DNA of 6,860 nucleotides from Victivallales bacterium (GTDB lineage: Bacteria; Verrucomicrobiota; Lentisphaeria; Oligosphaerales; Oligosphaeraceae), in assembly GCA_900771165.1 (NCBI GenBank), contig CAAGMX010000528.1, positions 1 to 6,860 on the forward strand, in the 5' to 3' direction. The notes under the pieces were generated by a model, which made no database searches, was not told the DNA's origin, and saw only the letters and a program-made list of their open reading frames with translations. The position numbers were made by a program, and so were the translations under genes. Of the stretch, positions 1 through 6,040 are shown piece by piece; the first letter of the stretch is position 1, and every line of letters begins with the position of its first letter.

Positions 1-1
1 C

Positions 2-673
2 GATGTCCTGATCGTGGACTCCGTGGCCGCCCTGACGCCCAAGGCCGAGATCGCAGGGGAAATGGGTGACCAGCACGTGGGTCTTCAGGCCCGCCTGATG
101 AGCCAGGCCCTGCGGAAGCTCACCCCCATCGCCGCCAAATCCAATACCTGCGTGATCTTCACCAACCAGATCCGGGAAAAGATCGGGGTGATGTTCGGCA
201 ATCCCGAGACCACCCCTGGCGGACGGGCCCTGAAGTTCTACGCCTCCATGCGCATGGACATCCGGCGCACCGGCGTCATCAAGGCTCCGGATGGCCGCTC
301 CCTGGGAAACAAGGTGAAGGTGAAGATCAACAAGAACAAACTGGCCGCCCCCTTCCAGGAATGCGAGTTTGACATCATGTTCAACGAGGGCATCTCCAAG
401 GCGGGCTCCATTCTGGCCGTGGCCCTGGATCGCCATATTGTGGAGAAGCGGGGATCCTGGTTCTCCTTCGGCGACATGCAGCTGGCTCAGGGCGCCGAAC
501 AGACCAAGGCCCTCCTGAAGAGCAATCCCGAATTGGCCGAACGCATCGTGGCCGAAATCCAGAAGAGCCTCCCCGAGGCCACCGCCATGGAACGCCCCGC
601 TCCCCTGCCTCCTCCCGAAGGCGAGGCGCCCCTGGATGCCGATGACCTGGACACCCCGGTGGATCAACTCTAG
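2..673 (+). CDS. recA: Recombinase RecA, C-terminal part (5' end outside window)
   Basis: RecA forms filaments on single-stranded DNA, catalyses homologous strand exchange and triggers LexA-type self-cleavage in the cytoplasm. The window enters the gene at the residue equivalent to about Asp139 of E. coli RecA, so 223 codons remain. Visible are the Walker B strand ([15 protein letters not shown]), the region ending in TNQIREKIG, the DNA-binding loop L2 ([20 protein letters not shown]), the MDIRR strand, the NKLAAPF segment and the C-terminal domain ([13 protein letters not shown]). The Walker A motif lies to the left of the window. The protein ends in a Pro-rich, acidic tail ([12 protein letters not shown]), as expected for the regulatory RecA C-terminus. 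The TAG stop is at 671-673. The next gene, murF, is 335 nt away. A RecA-interacting RdgC-like gene lies about 3 kb downstream. Identification is firm from near-identical motifs across the whole visible part. Confidence 0.98.
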   Translation, partial: DVLIVDSVAALTPKAEIAGEMGDQHVGLQARLMSQALRKLTPIAAKSNTCVIFTNQIREKIGVMFGNPETTPGGRALKFYASMRMDIRRTGVIKAPDGRSLGNKVKVKINKNKLAAPFQECEFDIMFNEGISKAGSILAVALDRHIVEKRGSWFSFGDMQLAQGAEQTKALLKSNPELAERIVAEIQKSLPEATAMERPAPLPPPEGEAPLDADDLDTPVDQL

Positions 674-755
674 GCAAAACGTCTCCCGCTCCCCCTCTCT
701 CTTCCCCTCGCCGGAACGCTGTGAGCCCCCCGCCCGCAGTGTGGGGACAAGAACC

Positions 756-785
756 GGGAAGGGGGGCAAGAGGGGGGGGGCTGGG
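756..785 (+). other. Potential G-quadruplex downstream of recA
   Basis: Four G tracts of 3, 6, 9 and 3 bases are separated by 2, 5 and 2 bases, with a further GGGG at 743-746. This matches the usual G3+N1-7 pattern on the coding strand, so it could form in the mRNA as well as in the DNA. It sits about 85 nt after the recA stop. A role in ending or stabilising the recA transcript is possible but is inference only. Confidence 0.4.
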
Positions 786-866
786 ATTCCGGGCGTTTCC
801 TGTTACCTTTCGCCAGGTTACGGTCCATCGGCTCTTCTTCCGGATTCTCCCCAAGGCCTTCCCCGG

Positions 867-921
867 AAGGGGGCTCTGAGGCCCCTTGCCCGGGGGGCTA
901 CGCCCCACAATAGGGCAGGGC
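867..921 (+). other. Two overlapping hairpins in the recA-murF gap
   Basis: The first hairpin pairs AAGGGG (867-872) with CCCCTT (882-887), continued inward by CT/AG after a G-G mismatch. The second has a 5-bp core, GGGGC (894-898) with GCCCC (902-906), around a TAC loop. It is extended by outer arms 881-891 and 913-921 (GCCC...TGCCC with GGGCAGGGC). The two share bases 881-887 and so are partly exclusive. Neither is followed by a T run, so they are not a standard intrinsic terminator. They could be a processing site, an mRNA 3'-end stabiliser or a weak terminator for recA. Confidence 0.35.
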
Positions 922-1008
922 GGCTTCCTTCCCTCCTTCCCTCTGTGCCGCCCCCTGCTTCCCGTCTGTCCCCCTCCCCCCCCCTCCTTCCTCCTTTTTC
1001 CCTTGCCC

Positions 1009-2412
1009 ATGTCCATGCCCTTTCTCTCCTTCGCCGACCTCCAGAAGGTAACCCGTGGCCGCTGGCTGGTGGCTCCGGAGGATTTGGCATCCGGGGTTTC
1101 TGCCCTGTCCGATGACAGCCGGCATCTTCCCCAGGGAGGGCTTTTTCTGGCCATTCCCGGGGAGCTGACAGACGGGCACCGGTATGTGGGGGCGGCGCTG
1201 GAGAGCGGCGCCGGGGCCGTGCTTCTTCAGAATGCTCCTGCGCCGGAGTGGGAGGAGAGGATGCGGCGCCAGGGCATCCCCTGTCTTCAGGTGGACTCTT
1301 CCCTGGCGGCCTACCAGCGGCTGGCTCTGTGGCATCGGAACCAGTATCCTGGGGCGGAGGTGCTGGCCATCACCGGGAGCTGTGGCAAGACCAGCACCAA
1401 GGAGATGTGCGCCACCATCCTGGAGGAGCGCTTCCCCCAGGGGGTGCTGAAGACCCAGGGAAGCACCAACAATCACTTCGGCGTGCCCCGGAATCTCTTC
1501 CGCATCCAGGAATCCACCCGGGTGGCCGTCATTGAGATGGGCACAAACCATCCCGGGGAAATCGCCGGTCTGGTGCAGCTGGCTCCTCCCCGGGTGGGGG
1601 TGGTCTGCAATATCGGACAGGCCCATCTGGAGGCCTTCCATACCCTGCGGGGGGTGGCACGGGAAAAATCCGCCATTCTCCAGGGCATTCTTCCCGGGGG
1701 GATGGGGGTCTATCCCGCCGATGCCCAGGGGGCTGATCTCCTGAAGGCGGCGGCGCCTCCCGGCGTGAAACTCTTCTCCTTCGGTACCCAGGAATCGGCT
1801 GACCTCCAATACCAATATCTGGGATTCCGGGAGGGACGCTTCCAGGTGCGGCTTCGCTGGGGGTGGCTCAACCAGGAACGCCTCCTGGCATGGGACCTGG
1901 GCGGTGCCCACATGGCTGCCAATGCCGCCTGCGCCGCCTGCGCCGCCACCCTCCTGGGATGCACCCCCGACCAGGTGCTCCGGGGACTGGCCAACTGCCA
2001 GTTGCCGGGAGGACGCATGGAATTGCGGGAAAAGGATGGCATCCAGTGGATCAACGATGCCTTCAATGCCAATCCCACTAGCGTCCGGGCCTCCCTGGAC
2101 TGGTTTGCCGAGGTGGTGCCCTCCTCCGCTCCCCAGTTCCTGGCCCTGGGAGATATGCTGGAAGGAGGGGAGGACTCTCTCCGCGCCCATCGGGAGATTC
2201 TGGCGTACGCCCGGCAGAAGTGTCCCCAGGCCCGGCTGCTCCTGGTAGGCCCTCTCTATGCCCAGGCTGCCGCCCTGGAACCGCCCATTCCCGCCGCCTG
2301 CTTCGCCACCACCGAGGAACTCCGGGAGAAGATGCCTCCCCTGCCTCCGGGAAGCTGGATTCTGCTGAAAAGCTCCCACGGGATCGGACTCTCCCATTTG
2401 GCGCCCCAGTAG
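1009..2412 (+). CDS. murF: UDP-N-acetylmuramoyl-tripeptide--D-alanyl-D-alanine ligase MurF
   Basis: MurF adds D-Ala-D-Ala to the UDP-MurNAc-tripeptide, using ATP, in the last cytoplasmic step of peptidoglycan precursor synthesis. The 467-residue product has the three Mur-ligase domains. The N-terminal substrate domain is at about 20-110 (SDDSRHLPQGGLFLAIPG). The ATPase domain has a P-loop GSCGKTS at 123-129, QGSTNNHFGVP at 150-160, IEMGTNHPGEI at 175-185 and the likely carbamylated Lys220 in VAREKSAIL. The C-terminal domain has GRME at 335-338, INDAFNANPTS at 348-358 and GDMLEG at 381-386. The usual C-terminal KGSR motif reads KSSH (454-457). ATG 1009 is chosen because family similarity begins right after it. 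ATG 1015 is an equal alternative. A TTG at 886 would add 41 low-complexity residues. No Shine-Dalgarno sequence precedes either ATG. The gene is not beside other mur or dcw genes. Confidence 0.95.
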   Translation: MSMPFLSFADLQKVTRGRWLVAPEDLASGVSALSDDSRHLPQGGLFLAIPGELTDGHRYVGAALESGAGAVLLQNAPAPEWEERMRRQGIPCLQVDSSLAAYQRLALWHRNQYPGAEVLAITGSCGKTSTKEMCATILEERFPQGVLKTQGSTNNHFGVPRNLFRIQESTRVAVIEMGTNHPGEIAGLVQLAPPRVGVVCNIGQAHLEAFHTLRGVAREKSAILQGILPGGMGVYPADAQGADLLKAAAPPGVKLFSFGTQESADLQYQYLGFREGRFQVRLRWGWLNQERLLAWDLGGAHMAANAACAACAATLLGCTPDQVLRGLANCQLPGGRMELREKDGIQWINDAFNANPTSVRASLDWFAEVVPSSAPQFLALGDMLEGGEDSLRAHREILAYARQKCPQARLLLVGPLYAQAAALEPPIPAACFATTEELREKMPPLPPGSWILLKSSHGIGLSHLAPQ

Positions 2413-2460
2413 CCATGCCCTAATCCCCCTCTTCCTTTCCTGGGGAAAATCCCGTGTAGG

Positions 2461-2500
2461 GAGGGCTGAGGGGGGGGGGAGAGGGCTGAGGGGCTGGGGG
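2461..2500 (+). repeat. 13-nt tandem-like direct repeat forming a potential G-quadruplex
   Basis: GAGGGCTGAGGGG occurs at 2461-2473 and again at 2481-2493, exactly 20 nt apart. Together with a 10-G run (2470-2479) and a final GGGGG (2496-2500), it makes five G tracts with loops of 2-4 nt on the coding strand, a strong G-quadruplex pattern. It begins about 50 nt after the murF stop. CCCTCT at 2427-2432 could alternatively pair with AGAGGG at 2480-2485. Function is unknown. Confidence 0.6.
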
Positions 2501-2807
2501 CAGTCCGGTGACGCGACTGGCCTGTTGTGGACCCAGGGCGGCGGGGCGGGCGGCCGGCTTTTCCGCATTCTCTCCGTTCGGGGAGTCTTCGGGGCGGGGG
2601 AACGCCTCCCTTGCTCTCCCTGGGCGTTGCGACGTGGGGGAGGGTAATCCTGGGTGGCGGGAGGAAAAATCCAGGGAACGGGGGGTATATTCTGGCCCTG
2701 CGTCCGGTACTGCCTTCCTGTGTCTGGGGTGTTTTTGCCCCCGGGGGAGGGGAGGACTGGCGTTCACGGAGCGGGGCGTTGCGGGGGATGGCGAAAGAAA
2801 CATCCTT

Positions 2808-2812
2808 GGAGG
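2808..2812 (+). promoter_or_regulatory. Ribosome binding site fixing the thioesterase start
   Basis: GGAGG lies 6 nt before ATG 2819. It decides for this start over upstream in-frame codons such as the one at 2654, which would add 55 residues of Gly/Pro/Cys-rich sequence with no family similarity. Confidence 0.8.
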
Positions 2813-2818
2813 AAGATC

Positions 2819-3613
2819 ATGGCACAGGCTCTGAAGGGCATTCGGGAATACAGATTGCGGTTCAGTGAGAGCGACCGGTTTGGGCGCATGAAGCTGAAGA
2901 CCTTTTTTGATTATGCCCAGGAAGTCGCCGGGGACCACGCTTCCCAGCTGGGGGTGGGCCTGGAAACTCTCCTGCCCCTGCACCGAAGCTGGTTCCTCTC
3001 CCGGATGAAGCTGGAGATCCTCCAGTATCCCATGGTGGGCAGCGACATTCGGGTGACGACCTGGCCGGCGGGATTCGACCGTCTCCTGGCCCGGCGTGAA
3101 TTCCGCTTCGCGGAACGAACCCCGGCTTCCTCTCCGGAAGACCCCTCTTCCTTCCGTCTGGTGGCCCGGGCCACCAGCAACTGGCTGCTGATGGATACCG
3201 CCGCCATGCGCATCCTCCCCGCCGAACGGCTTTGCGGCCCCCTCCTGGAAGGATTCTCCCAGGAGGATGTGGCCTTCCCCTCCCTGGGAAAACTCCCCGC
3301 CCTGCCGGAAACGGAGGATAGCCTCCCCCTCAAGGTGAGGCCAACCCAGATCGATGTCAATGGACATCTGAACAATGCCGAATACGCCGCCATTCTCCAG
3401 GACGCCTTGGGAATCGGCGTCTACCCGGCCACCTTCCAACTCAACTACCAGAAGGCCGTCCCCCCGGAGGCCACCCTGTCCGTCTCCTGTCAGCGGGACG
3501 GGGCGGGGGAAGAGGGATTCCTCTGCACGGGACGGGTGGATGGCGCGGTCTCCTTCGAGGCCGCCGGAACTCTTCTCACTGTGAAACAAGGAGATCAAGA
3601 ACATGGGATTTGA
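2819..3613 (+). CDS. Acyl-ACP thioesterase, double hot-dog family
   Basis: This 264-residue protein matches the bacterial acyl-ACP thioesterase family (FatA/FatB-like). Family members hydrolyse acyl-ACP to free fatty acid and ACP in the cytoplasm. The N-terminal hot-dog spans about 8-130 (YRLRFSESDRFGRMKLKTFFDYAQ, a typical opening, then RSWFLSRMKLEI and the strand ARATSNWLLMD). The C-terminal hot-dog starts near 172, with VRPTQIDVNGHLNNAEY carrying the conserved Asp179, Asn181 and His183 of the family's D-x-N-x-H signature. The Glu or Cys expected about 30-35 residues later seems to be Ala213-Val214 in LNYQKAVPP, by eye. It is the first gene of a tight operon and overlaps the next gene by 11 nt. 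Two steps on is acpS, which makes the holo-ACP that this enzyme's substrate is built on. Chain-length preference cannot be read from the sequence. Confidence 0.85.
   Translation: MAQALKGIREYRLRFSESDRFGRMKLKTFFDYAQEVAGDHASQLGVGLETLLPLHRSWFLSRMKLEILQYPMVGSDIRVTTWPAGFDRLLARREFRFAERTPASSPEDPSSFRLVARATSNWLLMDTAAMRILPAERLCGPLLEGFSQEDVAFPSLGKLPALPETEDSLPLKVRPTQIDVNGHLNNAEYAAILQDALGIGVYPATFQLNYQKAVPPEATLSVSCQRDGAGEEGFLCTGRVDGAVSFEAAGTLLTVKQGDQEHGI
3588..3593 (+). promoter_or_regulatory. Ribosome binding site of the rdgC-like gene
   Basis: AAGGAG lies inside the end of the thioesterase coding region, 9 nt before ATG 3603. It is a strong site, so the rdgC-like gene can be initiated independently as well as by translational coupling to the overlapping upstream gene. 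Confidence 0.75.
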
Positions 3614-4706
3614 CCGCGGCGGAATCACCTGCCGGATTTGCAAGCTTCCCCAGCCCCTTCCCAAAGACGCCCTGGAACGCTTCGCCGCCCTGGCGGCAGG
3701 CCCCCTGGAACAGGTCCAGGACGAGCCCACCTGGGGATGGGTCACGGGCCGTTTCCTCCTGGACACGGAGATCAATGCGGATACCTGCCAATACGGCTCT
3801 CTCCTCCATCTCTGCCTGCGGCAGGCGGAGCGTAAGGTGCCCTCCAGCCTGATGAATGCGGAATGCCGCCTGGAGGAAATGGTGCAGCGGAAAGTCCGCA
3901 AGGTGGAGCACCTGAACCGGAAGGCCATCCGGGAAATCAAGGAGGAAGTCCGCAAGCGCCTTCTGCCCAAGATGCCTCCCACCTTCTCCGGCATCTACGT
4001 GGCCATCGACACGGTGACCGGATTCCTCTATGTCAGCGCCACCAGCGAAAAGCAGCTGGATCTCTTCACCGGCTTCTTTGCCAAGGCCATGGGATTCGAT
4101 CCCATTCCCATGACGCCGGACGCCCTGGCCCAGGTCCTCTTCGGCACCGATCCCTCCACCGTTCCCGCCGTGAACATCTCCCCTGCGCTGGAGGAGGAGG
4201 TGGGGGCCACGGGCCAGCTGGGAGAGAATTTCCTGACCTGGCTCTGGTTCTTCCAGGAGAGCCGTCAGGGGGTGCTGCCTCCCACCCGCCTGGGTGAGTT
4301 CAGCCTTCTGGTGGACGGGCCTCTGACCTTCGTGGCCCAGGGAAGCGGCTCCTTTGAAAGCAGCCTCCGCAAGGGGACGCCCACCAACTCCGCCGAGGCC
4401 CGGAGCGCCATGCTGGTGGGAAAGAAGCTCCGCACCGCCAAGCTGGTGGTGGCCCGGAACAAGGGCGAGGAATGGAGCTGCACCCTGGATGCCAGCCAGC
4501 TCGTCTTCCGGGGACTGAAACTGCCCGAGGGAGAGGCCATGGATCCCGCCGATATCTTCGAGGAAAGAATGGCCAATCTGGACATCTTCCGGGAACTCCT
4601 CTTCCAACTCTTCCGGCTCTATCTCGAGACCGTGAAAGACCCTGCCAAGCGGCAGGAATACCAGAAGCAGGCGAAACAGTGGGTCCAGGACCATGCCCAG
4701 TTCTGA
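3603..4706 (+). CDS. rdgC: RdgC-like recombination-associated protein (long variant)
   Basis: RdgC of E. coli is a ring-shaped dimer that coats duplex DNA and restrains RecA-driven strand exchange. This 367-residue product matches it by order and spacing of motifs. It shares an N-terminal domain ending in WGWVTG (44-49) and a basic helix RKVRKVEHLNRKAIREIKEE (96-115). This is followed by VRKRLLPKMPP and the strand IDTVTGFLYVSATSEKQ, corresponding to E. coli LLPRAF and WIDTVNGLIMVDCASAKK. It also shares a C-terminal region, KKLRTAKLVVARN then QLVFRGLKL, corresponding to TKLALDWQQRIQFV and SLKRLKF. E. coli RdgC is 303 residues, so this one is about 60 longer. The extra length seems to lie in an insert around 172-232, including FLTWLWFFQESRQG, and in a helical C-terminal tail. 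It starts inside the thioesterase gene and ends 14 nt inside acpS. recA upstream supports a recombination role. Assignment to the family is good; the function in this lineage is inferred. Confidence 0.82.
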   Translation: MGFDRGGITCRICKLPQPLPKDALERFAALAAGPLEQVQDEPTWGWVTGRFLLDTEINADTCQYGSLLHLCLRQAERKVPSSLMNAECRLEEMVQRKVRKVEHLNRKAIREIKEEVRKRLLPKMPPTFSGIYVAIDTVTGFLYVSATSEKQLDLFTGFFAKAMGFDPIPMTPDALAQVLFGTDPSTVPAVNISPALEEEVGATGQLGENFLTWLWFFQESRQGVLPPTRLGEFSLLVDGPLTFVAQGSGSFESSLRKGTPTNSAEARSAMLVGKKLRTAKLVVARNKGEEWSCTLDASQLVFRGLKLPEGEAMDPADIFEERMANLDIFRELLFQLFRLYLETVKDPAKRQEYQKQAKQWVQDHAQF

Positions 4707-5133
4707 CGCCATAGGCGCCAGGCTCCTGGGGGTGGGGGTGGACCTGGTGGAGATCTCCCGCCTGGAAGCCTCCCTCCGAAGAACCGGGTACGCCTTCCTC
4801 CGGAAGGTCTATACCCTGGCGGAACTGGAGGCCGCCCCGCCCCGGGAACCCCGGAGAATCCAGTATCTGGCGGCTCGCTGGGCGGCCAAGGAGGCCCTGT
4901 CCAAAGCCCTGGGCACCGGCATCACCGCCCAGTGCACTCTCCAGGACATCGAGGTCCTGAATCTCCCCTCGGGACAGCCCCGCATGACCCTGCGTAACGC
5001 CGCCCGGAGGACGGCCGACGCCCTGGGGGTTCGGGAGATCCATGTCTCCCTGGCCCACGAGGTCCACTACGCCATGGCCACAGTGCTGCTCACCGGAATC
5101 CCCAAGGAAGAGGACAATGGAAGCGGAGCATGA
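4693..5133 (+). CDS. acpS: Holo-[acyl-carrier-protein] synthase AcpS
   Basis: AcpS transfers the 4'-phosphopantetheine arm of coenzyme A to a serine of apo-ACP, activating it for fatty acid synthesis. The 146-residue product has the family signatures: GVGVDLVEISRLE near the N-terminus with the metal-binding Asp17, and RWAAKEALSKALGTGI with Glu67 and Lys71 in the second active-site motif. It also has PRMTL and the closing strand HVSLAHEVHYAMATVLL. Family members are about 120-130 residues, so the length is normal apart from some 12 extra N-terminal residues and a short C-terminal tail. ATG 4693 overlaps the rdgC-like gene by 14 nt. The only upstream purine motif, AGGA, is too close (2 nt), so initiation probably relies on translational coupling. 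A later in-frame GTG (4732) would cut into the first motif. Its neighbour two genes upstream uses acyl-ACP. Confidence 0.95.
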   Translation: MPSSDAIGARLLGVGVDLVEISRLEASLRRTGYAFLRKVYTLAELEAAPPREPRRIQYLAARWAAKEALSKALGTGITAQCTLQDIEVLNLPSGQPRMTLRNAARRTADALGVREIHVSLAHEVHYAMATVLLTGIPKEEDNGSGA

Positions 5134-5629
5134 CCTTTCCTGGCCCGAGATCCCCCTGGTGGCCCGGGAACTTCTCCGCCGGCAATGGCGCATGGCCACG
5201 GCGGAATCCTGCACCGGAGGGCTGGTGGCCGCCGCCTGCACCGAACTCCCCGGCTCCTCCCAGTGGTTTGACGGGGGATTGGTGACTTACGCCACCCCCT
5301 GGAAACTCCGTCTGCTGGGGGTTCCCCCGGAAACCGTGGAGAGCCACGGTGTGGTCTCCCTTGCCGTGGTGGAGGCCATGCTGGCGGGACTGAGGAGCCT
5401 CCATGGGGTGCAGGCAGGGGTGGCCGTCTCGGGAATCGCCGGCCCCGGAGGAGGGCTTCCCGGCAAACCGGTGGGCACCGTGGCTTTGGGGGCCTTCGCC
5501 GGCGACCGCCGCCAATGCCTCCTTCTCCACTTCCCGGGAGACCGCCGACAGGTGCGTCTGGCCGCCGCCCGACGGGTGCTCCAGCTCCTCCTGGAACAGC
5601 TGGATTCCCCCGGGGATCCCGCCCCCTGA
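5117..5629 (+). CDS. pncC: Nicotinamide-nucleotide amidase (CinA C-terminal domain protein, PncC)
   Basis: PncC deamidates nicotinamide mononucleotide to nicotinic acid mononucleotide, recycling NMN released by DNA ligase and other NAD-consuming reactions. The 170-residue product corresponds to the stand-alone CinA C-terminal domain of normal length. Signatures are TAESCTGG (28-35, nucleophile Ser31), GSSQWFDGGLVTY with Tyr58 followed by Lys63, HGVVS (77-81) and SGIAGPGGG (105-113). These are followed by KPVGTV and the closing GDRRQVRLAAARRVLQ. The chosen ATG is preceded by a purine-rich AAGGAAGAGG (5104-5113) and gives a start equivalent to the E. coli protein. Longer upstream frames run inside acpS. 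It overlaps acpS by 17 nt and ends the operon. In E. coli pncC adjoins recA, and in several Gram-positive bacteria full-length cinA does. Here recA is about 4.4 kb upstream. No U-tailed terminator follows directly. Confidence 0.95.
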   Translation: MEAEHDLSWPEIPLVARELLRRQWRMATAESCTGGLVAAACTELPGSSQWFDGGLVTYATPWKLRLLGVPPETVESHGVVSLAVVEAMLAGLRSLHGVQAGVAVSGIAGPGGGLPGKPVGTVALGAFAGDRRQCLLLHFPGDRRQVRLAAARRVLQLLLEQLDSPGDPAP

Positions 5630-5683
5630 GAATCTTCCCCACCCCTTTCTCCGGGATTTTTGGAAAAAGTTCCTGGACAGGGG

Positions 5684-5711
5684 TTGCAATGCGGGGAATG
5701 GGCGTTATCTT
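5684..5711 (+). promoter_or_regulatory. Candidate sigma-70-type promoter of the tRNA-Thr/tuf unit
   Basis: TTGCAA (5684-5689) and TATCTT (5706-5711) each match the consensus hexamers at 4 of 6 bases and are separated by 16 nt. A GC-rich discriminator-like stretch (ACGCAACGCGCC) follows, as is common in growth-rate-controlled stable-RNA promoters. The position, about 80 nt before the tRNA, is suitable. The organism's promoter consensus is unknown, so this is a prediction by eye. Confidence 0.5.
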
Positions 5712-5791
5712 ACGCAACGCGCCAAGTCCTCAGGAAGAGGCCGAATCCGGAAGGCCGGTTCACCCGGGGCTCAGACGCCACATACCTCAAT

Positions 5792-5867
<76 letters not shown>

Positions 5868-5878
5868 CATTTTGGAAG

Positions 5879-5909
5879 GCATGGACGGGCTGCTTCAGTC
5901 CATCCATGC
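5879..5909 (+). other. Hairpin just downstream of tRNA-Thr
   Basis: GCATGGA (5879-5885) pairs with TCCATGC (5903-5909), 7 bp, starting 11 nt after the tRNA CCA end. An alternative pairing of ATGGAC with GTCCAT uses part of the same bases. Only a weak T-containing sequence (GTTTCGTCTATT) follows. A site for RNase processing of the tRNA 3' end or a partial terminator is plausible. Confidence 0.45.
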
Positions 5910-6040
5910 GTTTCGTCTATTAAGAGGGACCTCCTGGGGAGGGGCGGCGCCTCGCCAACCCGTAACCCCGCAGTCGCTCTCCTGGACCCGGATCTCTCCT
6001 TGCCTTCCCCTTCGGAAGGGCGAGAAAGCCAAGGGTCAGG

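Larger units (their letters stand above)
674..1008 (+). other. Non-coding gap between recA and murF
   Basis: No supported gene lies in these 335 nt. Open frames that cross the gap give low-complexity Pro/Arg/Gly translations. The stretch holds a run of nine G (772-780) inside a G-tract cluster (756-785), two strong hairpins (867-921), a run of nine C (976-984) and a polypyrimidine tract from about 924 to the murF start. No canonical U-tailed terminator for recA and no convincing promoter for murF was seen. Whether murF is transcribed from recA or from its own promoter cannot be decided here. Confidence 0.7.
2413..2818 (+). other. G-rich non-coding gap ahead of the four-gene operon
   Basis: These 406 nt hold no supported gene. 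Forward frames here translate to Gly/Arg-rich sequence without recognisable motifs and run out of frame into, or as an unlikely N-terminal extension of, the thioesterase. Seen in it are the repeat and G-tract cluster at 2461-2500, a 5-bp hairpin (CAGTC 2501-2505 with GACTG 2515-2519), a hairpin around 2570-2585 (CTCTCC with GGGGAG), and a CCCCCGGGGG palindrome at 2738-2747. A TATATT at 2686-2691 is the only -10-like hexamer noticed, and it has no good -35 partner. I looked for RNase P RNA, tmRNA, SRP RNA and tRNA signatures and saw none. The promoter of the downstream operon probably lies here. Confidence 0.65.

Noticed and set aside
636..1115. Forward open frame crossing the recA-murF gap (159 codons)
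   Set aside because: It overlaps the ends of both genes, is Pro/Ser/Arg-rich and has no family similarity or ribosome site.
898..2568. Long open frame on the minus strand opposite murF (556 codons)
   Set aside because: It is the shadow of a high-GC gene. The translation is Gly/Pro/His-rich without motifs, while the + strand frame has every MurF signature.
2651..2680. Resemblance to the RNase P RNA GAGGAAAGTCC box (GAGGAAAAATCC)
   Set aside because: Only one short near-match exists. The other conserved RNase P RNA boxes are missing at the expected distances.
2508..2834. Forward open frame in the gap before the thioesterase (108 codons)
   Set aside because: It is Gly/Arg/Cys-rich, has no ribosome site or motif and ends out of frame inside the thioesterase start.
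2420..3994. Minus-strand open frame spanning the gap, the thioesterase gene and the start of the rdgC-like gene (524 codons)
   Set aside because: It has low-complexity Arg/Pro/Ser-rich composition and no recognisable domain, and it lies opposite two well-supported genes.
3576..4712. Minus-strand open frame opposite the rdgC-like gene (378 codons)
   Set aside because: Its composition (Gly/Gln/His/Leu-rich) mirrors codons of the + strand gene. It has no start signal, no motif and no room in a fully + strand operon.
5648..5675. TTTTT-GG-AAAAA inverted repeat after pncC as a terminator
   Set aside because: The A/T stem has a 2-nt loop and no following T run, so it is not stable enough to be called.
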